Positions 20,535-32,309 of a stretch of 64,000 nt of DNA are shown here, one piece after another. The DNA lies in NCBI GenBank assembly GCA_964035575.1, contig OZ037867.1, positions 1,116,001-1,180,000 on the forward strand, given 5' to 3'. The DNA comes from Rhynchopus sp. YZ270_cl-10. Taxonomy: Eukaryota > Euglenozoa > Diplonemea > Diplonemida > Diplonemidae. Position 1 is the first letter of the stretch, and the number at the start of each line of letters is the position of its first letter. The notes beneath the pieces were generated by a model. The model was not told the origin of the DNA. It searched no databases and worked only from the letters and a program-made list of their open reading frames with translations. A program made the translations under genes and the position numbers.

Positions 20535-21797
20535 AAAGAACGGAGGGGTGTTTTGAGGGTCTTCAGAAATATTTTTTTTTTTTGTTAATGCAAACCCGCC
20601 GAAGTGACGAAAGCACAGCGAGGCCTGGGTTCATCTTATAAACTTCTCTTTTTTTTTTCTCCGGAGTGTATAAGTATATAAAGTGCGTGTTAACTGAGAC
20701 GATGAATTTTTCATCCATATTTTTAAAGTTTTTTTCTGGATTCGTTGCTTTTCTTTGGGTCGTTTTGCACACAGTCACAACAAACATCGGGGTGAGGTAC
20801 AAAACATAGATTTTGGGATTTCAAAAACCATCAGGAGGGTTTTTTTTTACCCCACCAGATGTTTGTTTTTTGTGTGACTGTAATTTAAACCTTCTCATTG
20901 TTTCTCAAAATGCACTGTCGTTTTGAGGGGTTTTGGGGGGTTTTTTTTTCTTTTTTTCTTTCGAATTTTTAGAAGCATGTGAAGTGCATTTTTTAAATCT
21001 TCTTCTTTTCAAGTTTTCTTTAACACAAGGTTAGTTTAGAGGGTGTTCCCCCACCTCCCACCTCCCTCTTTTTTTCCCGTGCCTGCGTCCGCCGATGAAC
21101 GGTGAGGGTGTTCGCACCTTTCAACTTCTCTTTTTTATGTGGTTCCATTTCGCACCATTTTTGGTGTTCCGGAAACACCTGTCAAGGACATGTCAATATA
21201 GGCCCCCCTCCGGAACACCAATTTTGAATAAAAAAATATTTTTTTAATACGTTGGTTGGATTCTTTGAATTACAACACACCCTAACCTAAATCATTCTTA
21301 CGTTGCAATAAAAGGAGTTCAGAAGAAAAAGGGAATTTCTTTTTCGGCTCATTTGCTTCGAGGATGTACGTTCATGTTTCCTAGTATGTGTTTGCTGTAT
21401 TGTACAGTGCCTTGTCTTGGGAAGGGGTTTGATCGTGCATCCGTAGCAAATGAGATGCAAAACAATGTGCTATAAAGTGAAGTCAGACTGTCAAAAAGAA
21501 AGAAAATATAAAGGAAAATTCACAGTCAAATTTAGGCCTAGTTGACGGGGTCGGTTTACGAAAGTTTTGTCTATTTTTTTTTTTTTCCCTGGGAAATTGT
21601 CCCAAAACGCTCCTAAACCTCCCTCAAACCCCTCCCGAACCACGCGTTTGGCTTTTTTTTTTTTTTTTTTGGCGAAATCATGTCCGAAACCTTCCCAGAC
21701 CCTCCCGAACCCAAACGTCGCTTACGTCAACTAACCTACAAATGGCGTAGAGGGGAAAAAAAGGAAAGTGGAGATTGCACAAATGTGGCAACACAAC
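20535..21797. other. Intergenic region with modules A and B'
   Basis: Module A lies at 20601-20655, only 66 bases after the DUG fusion stop, with CTGGGTTCATCTTATAAACT and a long T tract. Variant B' is at 21079-21136. The rest is T-rich. From about 21755 a copy of repeat D begins (GTGGAGATTGCACAAA), which is interrupted by the next element. Confidence 0.55.
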
Positions 21798-21811
21798 CCG
21801 AGGTAGCTACA

Positions 21812-22876
21812 GTAAAGGGGGGGAGGGATAATTGTAGTGGGGGATAACTGTAGAATGGCGGATAATATATATTATTATCGTGAATTTATTTTCCAGTATT
21901 TCACGCACAGGTGGAAACAGCCCGAGGGGAAGCATTTTTTCCCGAGGGCGAAGCCCGAGGGGAAAAATGCTTCCCCGAGGGCTGTTTCCACCTGTAAGTG
22001 AAATACTGGTATAAATTCACGAAAATATATTATTTTATCTCCAAATGAGACCATGAATTTCACAACCCGTTTTCACGTACAAAGAGAAGAGGGTGGGATG
22101 GTTATTTTTATGATGATTTTTGATTCAGTTTTTTTATGTGGAACTCTTAGCGCTGGACAGCGCCTTGAGCCAGAACTGGTGCAGCGGGTTTGTGGCGCTT
22201 AAGCGGCTGTACTTCTGATGAAGATGAGGAAGACGATGACGATGAGTCACTTGTGTTCGTGTCGGACTCACTCTCCACAGGTGCCCTCGTACGTTTTTGA
22301 GGTGTCATTTGGGATTTTGGAAGAATATTGGGAAAAAAAAACGGTGTGTATCCTTGGTTTGTGTGCTACAGAAAGTTAACTGAAAAATGCGTTTGAGACC
22401 CCTAGAATGGCTCAAAATGCCTCTTTTCTGGCTTTAATTGCAAAATTGGGCCTCCAAAGGCCTCCAAAAAAATTTTCGAGAGTTCAGTTCTACGATTTTC
22501 TGAGCGTGAATTTATTTTTCTGAGCGTGAATTTATTTTTCTGAGCGTGAATTTATTTTTTGAGCGTGAAATACCGGAAAATAAATTCACGCACCTCCTTC
22601 ACGATTTTGTGAAGGGGCGTGAAATTCATGGTCTCAAGCGGGGATAAAATAAAAAATATCGCCAGTTTTTTCTTCTCAAAAAATGGGGGATAGTTGTAGT
22701 GGGGGATAAAAAAAAATATCTCTCTTTTTTCCCACCTGAATATCCCCATCCCCAAAGAAAATCCACACCAAAAACGCGGTGTGGGAAGTGGGGGATAACT
22801 GTAGTGGGGGATAAAATAAAATAAAATGGGGGAGAAAAAACGGGGGATAATTGTTTTATCCCCCACCCCCCTTTAC
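21812..22876. mobile_element. Element with GTAAAGGGGG ends, nested fold-back inside
   Basis: The ends GTAAAGGGGG and CCCCCCTTTAC are inverted, and GGGGGATAA units recur near both ends. The element splits a copy of repeat D: the sequence on either side (CCCGAGG..GCTACA and GTACTCCAACAATTTATC) is continuous in the uninterrupted copy at 29870-29935. Inside is the 775-bp duplicate block (21872-22644). Confidence 0.65.
21872..22644. repeat. Fold-back block, near-identical to 43009-43790
   Basis: It starts with an inverted pair (CGTGAATTTATTTTCC..GTATTTCACGC at about 21879 and, reversed, about 22563), contains a perfect-looking hairpin at 21908-21994 whose tip is GCGAAGC, and ends GTCTCAAGCGGGGATAA. 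The middle holds a short Ser-rich minus-strand frame ending in KRTRAPVESESD-type sequence, perhaps a captured gene end. The copy at 43 kb differs by small indels. Confidence 0.8.
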
Positions 22877-23675
22877 AGTACTCCAACAATTTATCAAAAA
22901 CTAAACATAACATTATACCAACTGATCTGTCTTTACTACTCTACTACTATGTCTTTTTTCGTTGACCGCAGCATGACCCAAAGGGACCGCGCAGCGGAAT
23001 AGTAGCATAGTACGGAGTTAAACGGGGAAGAAAAAAGGGGGGAAACGGTAGGAAAAGAAAGAAAAACGGTAAACACAGCACCGAGCAAGCCAGCACTCAC
23101 AGAAAGAAATCGTGTTGATATCCATTCGCCGTCTCGAAGACAGTGGATAAGGGGGGGGCCGTAAGCGCAAGGAGTGCCAAGCATAGTCAGCACACCCCAT
23201 ACAGGGGAACACATTTCATACAAAAATAAAAGCGCATGGTGCACGAAGCAGAGTCAGTACCATCAAACGGGAGAGCAAAAAATAGGAAAACGGTGTCAGT
23301 GATAAGCAGGGACTACAAAAACCAGCACGGGCGGACCCACCACCGAAACGACAATCTTCCGCGAGAGTCGCCTCTCCAAACTACCGGGCAGCGGACGTTC
23401 GTGAAGCAGGGAGGCGTGGTACTAAAACGTGTCCTCAACCGCGTATAGCGGGGCTCGTGGCCATCAGAACAACCCGCCCTTGGCAGGAAAATACCACGTA
23501 CACAACGCAAGAAAACAGAACGCGCACGCACAATACGAGGACAAGCTCCTCAAAGAAAAACCAGTCGTCCCGCGACAGGCCCACACAGACCACCATTGAA
23601 CCCTAGGTGATGAAAAATAAAACAAACACTAAACACTCCTACGACGCACTGTGAGCGGGAAGGCAAACAATAAAA

Positions 23676-24470
23676 TGCATGGGGCACTAAGCATAGTCAG
23701 CACGCACCAGCGATGAAATGTTGATGAACAAGAAACACCCCTTCGTCGCTCCTCGAGCAGGAAGGTAAAATAAAATGCATGGGGCACCAAGCAGAGTCAG
23801 CACGCACCAGCGATAAAGTGTTGATGAACATTGACACCCCTTCAGGGGAAAAAGTAAAAAGCACAAGGGGCACCAAGCAGAGTCAGCACGCTCCAAGCGA
23901 GAAAATGATAACAATAACAAAACCCTTCGTCGCTCCGTGAGCGGGAAGGTAAAATAAAATGCATGGGGCACCAAGCAGAGTCAGCACGCACCAGCGATAA
24001 AGTGTTGATGAACAATAAATACCCCTTCAGGGGAAAAGGTAAAAAGTACATGGGGCACTAAGCAGAGTCAGTACGCACCAGCGATAAAAGGTTGATGAAC
24101 AAGGAACACCCCCTCGTCGCTCCACGAGCAGGAAGGTAAAATAAAATGCATGGGGCACCAAGCAGAGTCAGCACGCACCAGCGATAAAGTGTTGATGAAC
24201 ATTGACACCCCTTCAGGGGAAAAAGTAAAAAGCACAAGGGGCACCAAGCAGAGTCAGCACGCTCCAAGCGAGAAAATGATAACAATAACAAAACCCTTCG
24301 TCGTTCCGTGAGCGGGAAGGTAAAATAAAATGCATGGGGCACCAAGCAGAGTCAGCACGCACCAGCGATAAAATGTTGATGAACAATAAACATCCCTTCG
24401 TCGCCCCGTGGGCAGGGGAAAAATATAAAAACTCATGGGGCACTGAGCAAAGCCAGCACGCGCCATAACA
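23676..24470. repeat. Tandem array with higher-order period of about 371 bp
   Basis: About nine monomers of 83-100 bp, each starting near CATGGGGCACCAAGCAGAGT. Alternating subtypes (CTTCAGGGGAAAAAG and CGTCGCTCCGTGAGCGGGAA) make a four-monomer block repeated almost exactly at 23687 and 24058. Diverged single monomers lie further out at about 23163 and 23233. It directly follows the RT frame on the minus strand and so forms the 3' part of that element. Confidence 0.8.
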
Positions 24471-24480
24471 AACAAAACAA

Positions 24481-26385
24481 TTATTGACAAAACATTGCCT
24501 CCACACTCTCGTATTCTTTGAGCACAGGGGGGAGTGACACCATCGTGGGGGCCACCGTCCCGCGAGTGAACTCGTCAGCACGTTGACTTAAAGTGTCCAC
24601 CCACGTGGCGGATACACACATGTTTGCTGTCTTTGCAGTGTCAAAAATCGCACACAGCAGCTCGTTAGCTAGATAATTCTTGCTGTGACCTTTGTTTATA
24701 GCTGCCACTGCAGCGGCGTTGTCGACCTGAAGAGACACTTCATGATTAGGGTGGTTTGCGGCCGCTAACCGAACGGCTAGCCAAGCAGCGTATAGCTCTT
24801 TCAGGTATATGTGATGTTTCTCAGGATCTGGAAACACACCCTGAACAACAGGTTCGAAAAACTCAGATTCTATTAAAGCAGCCCACTCGCGGTCCGAGGC
24901 ATCTGACCAAGTCACCACGGTGGGTCTCTCTGGTTGGTCTACAATCCAGTCATTACAACGCATCACAGACACTATGCCTGTGAATTCTGAGATAACAGAT
25001 GGGGGGATAAAAAGTTGAACATCCCACTTTTGTGGGTCAATAGCAAGTAAAGACGCGGTACGCCGCAGAAAAGAAAGAGAATCACGGTAATAACACAAAT
25101 TCCGTTTGGTACAATACAAAAACCACACGAAACCTCCCAATACTTTGTAGAAATCCCGGGCAGTGCAGTCGTCTTTCAACACCGCACTGAGAACGGGGGA
25201 TTCCACACACTTCCCAATCCAGTCAGGGGCAGCACGGTACCGTCTTGGGGAACTCGCCAAGTCAAACTCCAGGCCCAAAGCGCAAAAGTTCGTCCTAGGC
25301 ACTCCCTCTCCCTCGTCGTCATTCAGCTCGGCACCGACACGTTCAGCGCGTCGGAGGAACGAAGAGTAGCGCCTCTCTGCCTCCTGCAAGGTATTGCCCA
25401 CGACAAAGAAGTTGTCCACCCAAGGTATCCCTTCATCCTCTGGCAGCAACACCATAGCCGAGCGGTGCGCGATGCACGGCGCCCAACTCCACCCCATGCA
25501 CAGCACGTTGAGCTTTGCCCTCACAAAGGGTCCGCGTGCACCTGCCAGGTTCACTCCAAAGAAATCGTCCACACCATCTGCCAGCGGAAACTGGTAAAAC
25601 CAGCTCCGCCCATCAGCTTGCACCACGTACGCACTGTCCAGAAACCTCTTCACTACCTTATGTATGGAAGGTAGATACATGGGAGGGGGGTCACGCATCA
25701 GGCGGTTCAGCTTCCGACCGTCGCAGACCAGCCTCAGTCCCCGCACCTTCTTCGGCACGGTGAAGGCGGGAAGTATCACCTTCTGCTCGCCAGACCGAGA
25801 CATCACACCCCACTTCTGCAGCTTCCCCCAGTGGCGCAGCATATGCCTGGAAGTCCCTCTCTTTACCGGGACTGACGACTCCAGGACTTTTCGGCCCTCC
25901 TCGGTGAGGGCTGCCGTGAAGGCTTCGGGGGACCGGATCACGTCGAGGACTCCTGTCAGAAGACCTTGAGAGTCCATCGCCGTTAGGGCATCCAGGTCCA
26001 ACCTAGCACGGGAGATCTCCGCCAGCTCCCCCTCAGCGCGTTCGGCGGGAGCAGACACAAAGCGGCGATCCAAAACAATCGTTGCCTCCCCGTACAGGAG
26101 CACAACATCAGGCCCATCGTCCTCCTCCGTCCTCCTCGGGAGCGCGGGCGGTGGTGGAGGCGCGTACATCTTCGGCGGCGCTCCGAATGTCGGGAAAGCA
26201 GGACGCAATGGTGGTGCACGCGCTCTTCTCCAGCGTCGTACCCACACACAGGGCCTCAAGCCACACTGCAGCGGAGGGTGCGTCAGCGAGGGCCCAACTG
26301 CTCCTGCGACGCACTGCACGACGGCAACCCGTGCTCCTCCTCGTCCCCTGCCACCCCGCGCACGAGTCCTACTCCTCCGTGCCAT
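24481..26385 (-). CDS. Reverse transcriptase-RNase H frame of the fossil retroelement
   Basis: 634 residues, open throughout from an ATG. The first 90 residues are Arg/Ala-rich and low complexity. Reverse transcriptase follows at about 180-430, shown by VPKKVRGLRLVCDGRKLNRL, a fingers/palm stretch with FYQFPL, and MGWSWAPCIAHRSAMV. RNase H lies at about 500-615, shown by VTWSDASDREWAAL, LKELYAAWLAVRL, SLQVDNAAAVAAI and a final Asp in WVDTLSQRADEF. It would copy element RNA into DNA in the family's life cycle. GC content and codon use resemble neighbouring host genes. Confidence 0.8.
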   Translation of the reverse strand: MARRSRTRARGGRGRGGARVAVVQCVAGAVGPSLTHPPLQCGLRPCVWVRRWRRARAPPLRPAFPTFGAPPKMYAPPPPPALPRRTEEDDGPDVVLLYGEATIVLDRRFVSAPAERAEGELAEISRARLDLDALTAMDSQGLLTGVLDVIRSPEAFTAALTEEGRKVLESSVPVKRGTSRHMLRHWGKLQKWGVMSRSGEQKVILPAFTVPKKVRGLRLVCDGRKLNRLMRDPPPMYLPSIHKVVKRFLDSAYVVQADGRSWFYQFPLADGVDDFFGVNLAGARGPFVRAKLNVLCMGWSWAPCIAHRSAMVLLPEDEGIPWVDNFFVVGNTLQEAERRYSSFLRRAERVGAELNDDEGEGVPRTNFCALGLEFDLASSPRRYRAAPDWIGKCVESPVLSAVLKDDCTARDFYKVLGGFVWFLYCTKRNLCYYRDSLSFLRRTASLLAIDPQKWDVQLFIPPSVISEFTGIVSVMRCNDWIVDQPERPTVVTWSDASDREWAALIESEFFEPVVQGVFPDPEKHHIYLKELYAAWLAVRLAAANHPNHEVSLQVDNAAAVAAINKGHSKNYLANELLCAIFDTAKTANMCVSATWVDTLSQRADEFTRGTVAPTMVSLPPVLKEYESVEAMFCQ

Positions 26386-26429
26386 ATTTATTCGGTAACG
26401 AAGTTAAAAAATTTTTCGTTGACCGCAGC

Positions 26430-28010
26430 CATTTAGGCTCTTTGCCTATGACGCACATGATAATGGATGAGGGGGAGGATTCAAAAGGAAAAAGCGTAAA
26501 GACAGATCTATCGTTGGTTTTAAATATGTTTAGTTTCCAATCACACTTCGTGTGTGCAAAAAAAGAAACAATAAATTGAAACAAACAAACCATGAAGCTT
26601 AGGTTTGAACGGTGCCAACTCTTCCCAACTCTTATCACTCATCGGGTTTAGGGACTTTTTTAACTCTCTTTTCAAAGCTCTTTTTCATATTTTCCATCTC
26701 TGTACTTCGCTATCGGTCTCCCGGAGCTCTTACCAAGGAATAGCCTTTAGCGATTTTTCTCTGGAAAAAAAAATCCCCCCCAAATCCCCTCTCCTCCCCC
26801 GTTGCTCTGCGCCAAACAAAGAATTCCACATTTATTACCTATGTTGGCTGCGTTCAATGAGGGAGGGGGAGGAAAACACCCCTTTTGCAATTTATCCCAA
26901 AAAAGGAGTGCGGATTCAAAAAGGTTTATTCTGAGATGTGCAGGAGAGATATGTTTTCAAATTTTTCTTTTTTTTTTGTTTTTCTGTGGGCTTCCAACTG
27001 AACTGCAAGAAACAACTCTTCAGGGATTTTTCTTTTTTCCTTTTTTCCGAAAATGGAATAAAAAAATGCCTCAGAGCAGTTGCAACTTCAGCGGAGTATG
27101 TTCAATACACACCCATTTCTACCTTTCCCAGTGTCTCATCTCCTAGGAAGAAGAGATACTCCAAAAAAAAAAAAAATGCAGAAAAAAAAAAAAGGAAGGA
27201 TGTACGTGTTACACCCTTTAGTGCTTACTGTTTGTGTTATAAATAGTAAGTATATGAATGTATTCCTTTCCTTTTCCCTTTTGTAGTCTACGACATCTTT
27301 GTGATTATTACTTTTTGCTCCAAAAAAAAAAATGTATTTCAAGGTGACTAAGCGTAGCTTTGGGTTCAACCATTTCTTCTTTCTCTTTTCGGTGTATGCG
27401 ATCACCAATTTCCCTCTTTTTGTGAAGTTAAAACCGTTCGTTTCCCCTACTGCCAAAATTCCAATCCCCAGCGTGCAATTCTATGTGTGGTAACGATGTG
27501 TGCACGACAGGCACATTCATCTTACAATTTTTCTGCGTCTCTTTTTGTCAGGGCAACAACATGCTGACCACATCTCTCAATTTCATTTTTTTTTTTTTTT
27601 TACTGTGCCTGCGCATCCGGTGTGAGGCGTTTGCATTTCCAACCTCTCTTTTTTCGAGGTTGCTGAATGTTGACGAAGGGCGACGAAGCAATGATAAAGC
27701 AGTTGTCGGGATCCCCCCCCAAGCGTTGGGTGCATAAAACCCGGGGCAAGGAGGGCCTCACGACTTCTTCTTTATTCAATTTTCGTTCAGTCCAAAGTTG
27801 TACTCATCTGCCTTGACGTCAGCAATAAAATTTTTCCCGGCTTTGCGAATGAAAAAAATTTTTTTTTCATTCGCAACCAAACAAGGGTTTCATTGTCCAA
27901 CTGTTCCCTCCCACCGTTTTTGTATCACGCTTGGTCTATTTCGTTTAATGAACTCATTGAGTAGCACTCAATCGCTACCCTCACAAATTGTTTTCTTTTC
28001 TTTTTGGGTA
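26430..28010. other. Gene-free stretch with modules A and B
   Basis: Module A at 27341-27388 (AAGGTGACTAAGCGTAGCTT) and module B' at 27605-27656 (TGCGCATCCGGTGTGAGGCG, then TTTGCATTTCCAACCTCTC). Long A and T tracts dominate. Short frames on both strands are not convincing. Confidence 0.45.
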
Positions 28011-29166
28011 AATTGCGATAACACGTATACTTTTTTTTTCGATTTGCGATAACACGTACACAAAAAGTATACGTGTTATCGCGAAAAAGTGTACGTGTTT
28101 TCGTGAACAAAAACGTACGTGTTTTCCCAGGTACCCAGGTACCCAGGTACCCAGGTACCCAGGTACCTGGTTTGTCAAGGAAACCAAACTTTTTGTCACG
28201 GAAAAAGTCGTGACAGGGCACTGGGTACTGGGTACACTGTGTACAAGGATAAAAGTCGTGAAAGAGCAACCACAGCTCCACATGACAAACACAAAAGTGT
28301 CCAGTCACGTGGGGCATTCATGCACTGAGGAGATAATGATCCAACAATTTACAAGAAAGATTACTTAACCTACTGCTGGAAGTTGCCAGGTCGTAGTAAC
28401 ACACAAAGTGTGCCTCCGTTCGGGAATACCGGATATTCTAGAGACCAAAAAGGCCTCTTCCGCTAGTCAAGGTATAACCGAATGAACGGCCCAAGACCCC
28501 CGTGGAGAAGTTAAATGTTGTAATGCTATCAGGTACAAACTGCGACCACTGTCTTACCCTCCTCAATGCATGGTGGAAGATGTCTTTGACAACAAACATC
28601 CTGTACCCAGGTACCCATATTCCCAGACCCACGCAGTACCACGTCGCAGTACTACGCAAAATTTACCACCAGACCCTGTGTTCGTGCACCTTAAGTACGT
28701 AAGTCTGGTTCCCAGACCCACGCAGTGGCACATGACCGCAAGTGTGAGTGACCCACACAGAGGGATACGCAAAATTTACCACCAGACCCTGTCTTCTGAA
28801 TGTCACACGTACATTTTTTTGAACACTTTTCGCGATAACACGTACATATTTCGCTAAAAAACGGGGTGCTCGCAACCGCGTTCTAGACCCCCACAGATGC
28901 TCAAAAGTGCCAAATTTTGCTTTGAATGGCCTCAAATCGTCGAAATTAGCCATTTTTGGGGCCCAAAAAAAATAAATTCGAGGGTCTAGGTATGGAGAGC
29001 GAGCACCTTAGAAGAAGGAAACACGTACATTTTTGTTCGCGATAACACGTATACTTTTTTGACCACTTTTCGCGATAACACGTACACTTTTTCGCGATAA
29101 CACGTATACTTTTTGTGTACGTGTTATCGCAAATGGAAACAAAAAGTATACGTGTTATCGCAATTT
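28011..29166. mobile_element. TIR element ending in AAATTGCGATAACACGTATAC
   Basis: The end sequence AATTGCGATAACACGTATAC at 28011 recurs inverted at 29147-29166. The 16-base unit GCGATAACACGTAYAC is repeated many times near both ends in both orientations. Inside are GGTACCCA repeats (28129-28170) and an imperfect direct repeat of about 80 bases at 28612 and 28709 (ACGCAAAATTTACCACCAGA). No protein frame of note; non-autonomous. Confidence 0.65.
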
Positions 29167-30822
29167 GCCCTTTCTTTTTTTTTTTACGAAGCTTGCTTTA
29201 GAAGGAGAAATAGTATTACCAGGTACGGTCGCCAAATCATCCCTCAAACAGGAGGATTTGTGCGATCAACGAAAACAACTTTACTTACCCTACCGATCCT
29301 ACTATTTTTTTTCTCTCTGTTTTTATCTTCCTGATGCACAACTGTTTGACCGTTTTGTTTTGTTCCCAAAACACGATTTTTTTTCAGAATTTTTTCCAAA
29401 AAGTTAGCGCGAAGCTTGCTTTTATTGATCGGACTGAATTCCCCCCTCACTTCAGCGCCAAACAGATTTCGACACCTATTTTGGCTGTGTTCAACGGGAG
29501 AGAGAAAACCCACCCATTTTTTGGTCAAACAAAAAAAAACAACAAATTAAGTTGCCGATTGTGCCGTGAGGTGTATGCACTTTCAACTTCTCTTTTTTTT
29601 CGTTTTCGTTTATTCTTTATTTCCACGAATTTGTTTATTTCCCCAAACATCGCATCCTGACCTTTGGAATATCAACTTCACTTTTTTGTATTTTTTGGCC
29701 TCTGTTTGTTGTAGGTACGTTCAGTGATCCTTCTGTGCCTTCCACTTCTGTGGGGGTCGTTTTCAGTGTCCAGTGTATGAACAAAAAAATAGTAATAGTG
29801 GAGCACACTCTAGGGTGGCTACACTAATACAACCTAGTTTTCAAAAAAAGGTGACAAGGGGAAGAAAAATTTAGTGGAGATTGCACAAACACAACCCGAG
29901 GCAACTACACTACTCCAACAATTTATCAAAAAAAAAAAAAAAAGCGAGAGGAAATCCTTTATCCATGAGAGCCCATACAAATGAACGTCATAACGTTCAT
30001 ACAACGTTATAACATGAGTATATCCTCCCTAACAATCTTTTTACTTTTTGCGGAAGTTCGCGTCTTCACCCTGCGGCACCGTGCTCCGGTGGGAAAAGGG
30101 GGGATTCTCAGTCCCCTCTCCTCCGTACACCTCAGATTTTTTATTGACCTTTTTCAACTGTGTTTTAGTGTGTGAATTGCAAGGCATGTGTATCATTTTC
30201 AACTTTTATTTTTTTGTATTTCTATATTTTGTTGTTAAGTTGACTAAGTACGAGAGGCTTAGGGTCATCTTATAAACGTTTCTTTTGTTCGTACTCAGTA
30301 CGAAAACCCCCCGTTTTCATTCTGTTTTTCCTGTTTTCTTTTGTTTTTTTCTCACTTTTTTGTTTTTACATTGTGAGATCCAACTAGGGTGCGTTCTTTT
30401 TCTAGAAAAAATATGGTGTGGCTGAAAGGGGGTGCTATTTTCTGCTACTTTCTGCTATTTTCTGCTACTTTCTGCTATTCTGGGCATCTGGATTTTTTGG
30501 CGCGGCTGAAGGAGGTGCTATTTTGTGCTACTTTCTGCTACTTTCTGCTATTTTGGGGTCGTCAGCCACACCAAAATACCTTTTTTTTTGGTAGACGCAA
30601 CGTATCTTTTTTTGATGTTCACATTTTTTTTGAAATGCTTTTTTTTTTTTTTTTGGATTCATTTGAACCACATTCTCTTATAGATGCAATACACTGTGAA
30701 GTATGCCCTCAAATATTTTTTTAAGATCGATCCATCTTTTACCACATTTTTTTAAATCATCCCTGACAAAACAAACTTGTGGAAAACCAGCGCAGCTGTT
30801 GCTCCGCGATAGCGAATGTTCA

Positions 30823-30945
30823 TGAAGGTGCCTAAGCACGGAGAGGCTTAGGGTCATCTTATGCACTTCTCTTCTTTCTCTTTTTCCGCGGAGTGTCTGT
30901 GCCCTGCGTCCCAGAGGCGTTTGCACTATCAACTTCACTTTTTTT
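30823..30945 (+). repeat. Complete A-B repeat pair
   Basis: The best intact composite: module A (GGTGCCTAAGCACGGAGAGG then CTTAGGGTCATCTTATGCAC) ends in a pyrimidine tract, and 20 bases on module B begins (GTGTCTGTGCCCTGCGTCCC) and ends in CAACTTCACT plus eight T. Total 120 bases. Confidence 0.75.
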
Positions 30946-31091
30946 TGCCTCAAAAGGAGGACTTCTTTTTGACAAGCATGAGGCTTTCCCCCCTCCTTTG
31001 CTCCGTTTTTTTGTCCTCTCTTTTTCCAATTCTCAGTTTCCCCCCCACACGACGGTGAAGTAAAATGACTTGACATTCTGGTTTTTCCTCC

Positions 31092-31182
31092 GCCTCAGTT
31101 CTCTTACGGTATGGACCACTCACGTCCCACCCTTTGCATGAATTCGAGCGAGCTGCGTTTTAGCACGTTTTCAATTTCTCTT
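31092..31182 (+). repeat. Dispersed repeat C
   Basis: GTTCTCTTACGGTATGGACC, then ACTCACGTCCCACCCTTTGCA and GAGCGAGCTGCGTTTTAGCA, ending TTTCAATTTCTCTTT. Other copies: 49024-49084 and 50928-50998. The tail resembles that of module B. Confidence 0.65.
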
Positions 31183-32309
31183 TACCTTCACCGTCGTGTA
31201 TTTTCCCCTTTTCTCCCTCTCCCCTTTCTTCCCTACTTAACAAAAGAAAATCTGCATGAAGCCAGCGCGTGATAACGCGGGGCTTCCATTGGAGATGGAT
31301 TAATAAATTGAGAAAAGGAAAAAGGGGCACAAACGACTCTTGTTTGTGACATGGCAAAGTGTATGTTGCAAGCATAAATAACAAAGCACAAAAAAAAAAA
31401 AAAACGTTAACGATGACTGCTTGTAGTGTGTTTGTTTTGTCATGGCAATGTGTTGTTGTGGATGTGGGAAAGGAAAATGTCCCAGAATTCCCTGTCTCTC
31501 AGTGCAGCTTTTTAGCCCCCCCCTCCCCAGTTCCGTAAAAAAGTGTTTTATGAGAGAAAGTACTTTGCGAGGAACATCGCATGGGGTGTCTGATGAGAAC
31601 ACTATGTTTCAAAAAAAAATTTTTTGTCAAATTTCTTCAAGTGCCCTACGTCTGACTATGTCTGAGACGTTTTTTTTTTTTTGCACTGTCAACTTCTCTG
31701 TTTTTTGTTGTTGTTTTGGTAAATGACTCTGTTGTCTGCGGGAGTGTGTCAGTGCCCTGCGTCCCGGCGTTTTTGCACTATCAACTTCACCTTTTCCTTC
31801 TGCCCTCTTACCCCCCCAACCCCAACCCCTCTCTCAGTAACTTTGTGTACCCTACTAATAGACGTCCCTTCCCTTTCCCCCCTTTTCAATACCACCTCAC
31901 ACTCCATACCCCCCCCCTCCTTTTCCCTCACCTCTTCGGTGTATGGCTTGAGTTGTTACTCTTTGTAAGTTCACCGATGAAACCGCAGTACCTCTCTCCC
32001 TCCTGCCCGTCCTCAGCACCCCAGTAGAGCAGACCTCCTGTCCACCGGTAACCGCAATAGGTCTCCTAGGCTAAAAGCCTCTGGCCGACAGAACAATGTA
32101 GGAGACTCACTCTGGATCGGCACCCATTTACTTCATTTACTCCCTCTCTGTTTCCTTCATCCGGGGGCTGGCATCGTATGTGTGGGGCGGATTTGCCTGC
32201 ATATCAACTACCATTTATGTGACCCCATGGCAAAGCAAGTGGACATCAACACACTGCATTAATAACTTCACTTTACCCCCCTATACAGATTTCTGCTCCA
32301 ATATAAATC

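Larger units (their letters stand above)
22954..26411 (-). mobile_element. Fossil retroelement, RT-RNase H, family uncertain
   Basis: A minus-strand retroelement whose likely limits are set by a direct repeat of 18 bases (TTTTTCGTTGACCGCAGC) at 22954-22972 and 26412-26429. Parts seen: one long frame with reverse transcriptase and RNase H (24481-26385) and a tandem-repeat tail (about 22980-24470). I see no gag, protease, integrase or tyrosine recombinase, so it looks incomplete or non-autonomous. The RT-RNase H pairing without integrase suggests the tyrosine-recombinase group (DIRS/VIPER/Ngaro) or an LTR-lineage relative; I cannot decide. The uninterrupted frame suggests a fairly young copy. 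Confidence 0.6.
29167..32309. other. Gene-free stretch dense in dispersed repeats
   Basis: Contents in order: B tails at 29563-29600 and 29655-29686; an uninterrupted repeat D copy at 29790-29935; module A at 30236-30287; a run of CTACTTTCTGCTATTT units at about 30430-30550; a complete A plus B pair at 30823-30945; repeat C at 31092-31182; B tails at 31676-31703 and a full B at 31743-31795; and a B-like tail at about 32240-32275. All have + orientation. The last bases before the next gene include CCCTATACAG (ending 32289), a plausible 3' splice site 20 bases before the ATG. Confidence 0.5.
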
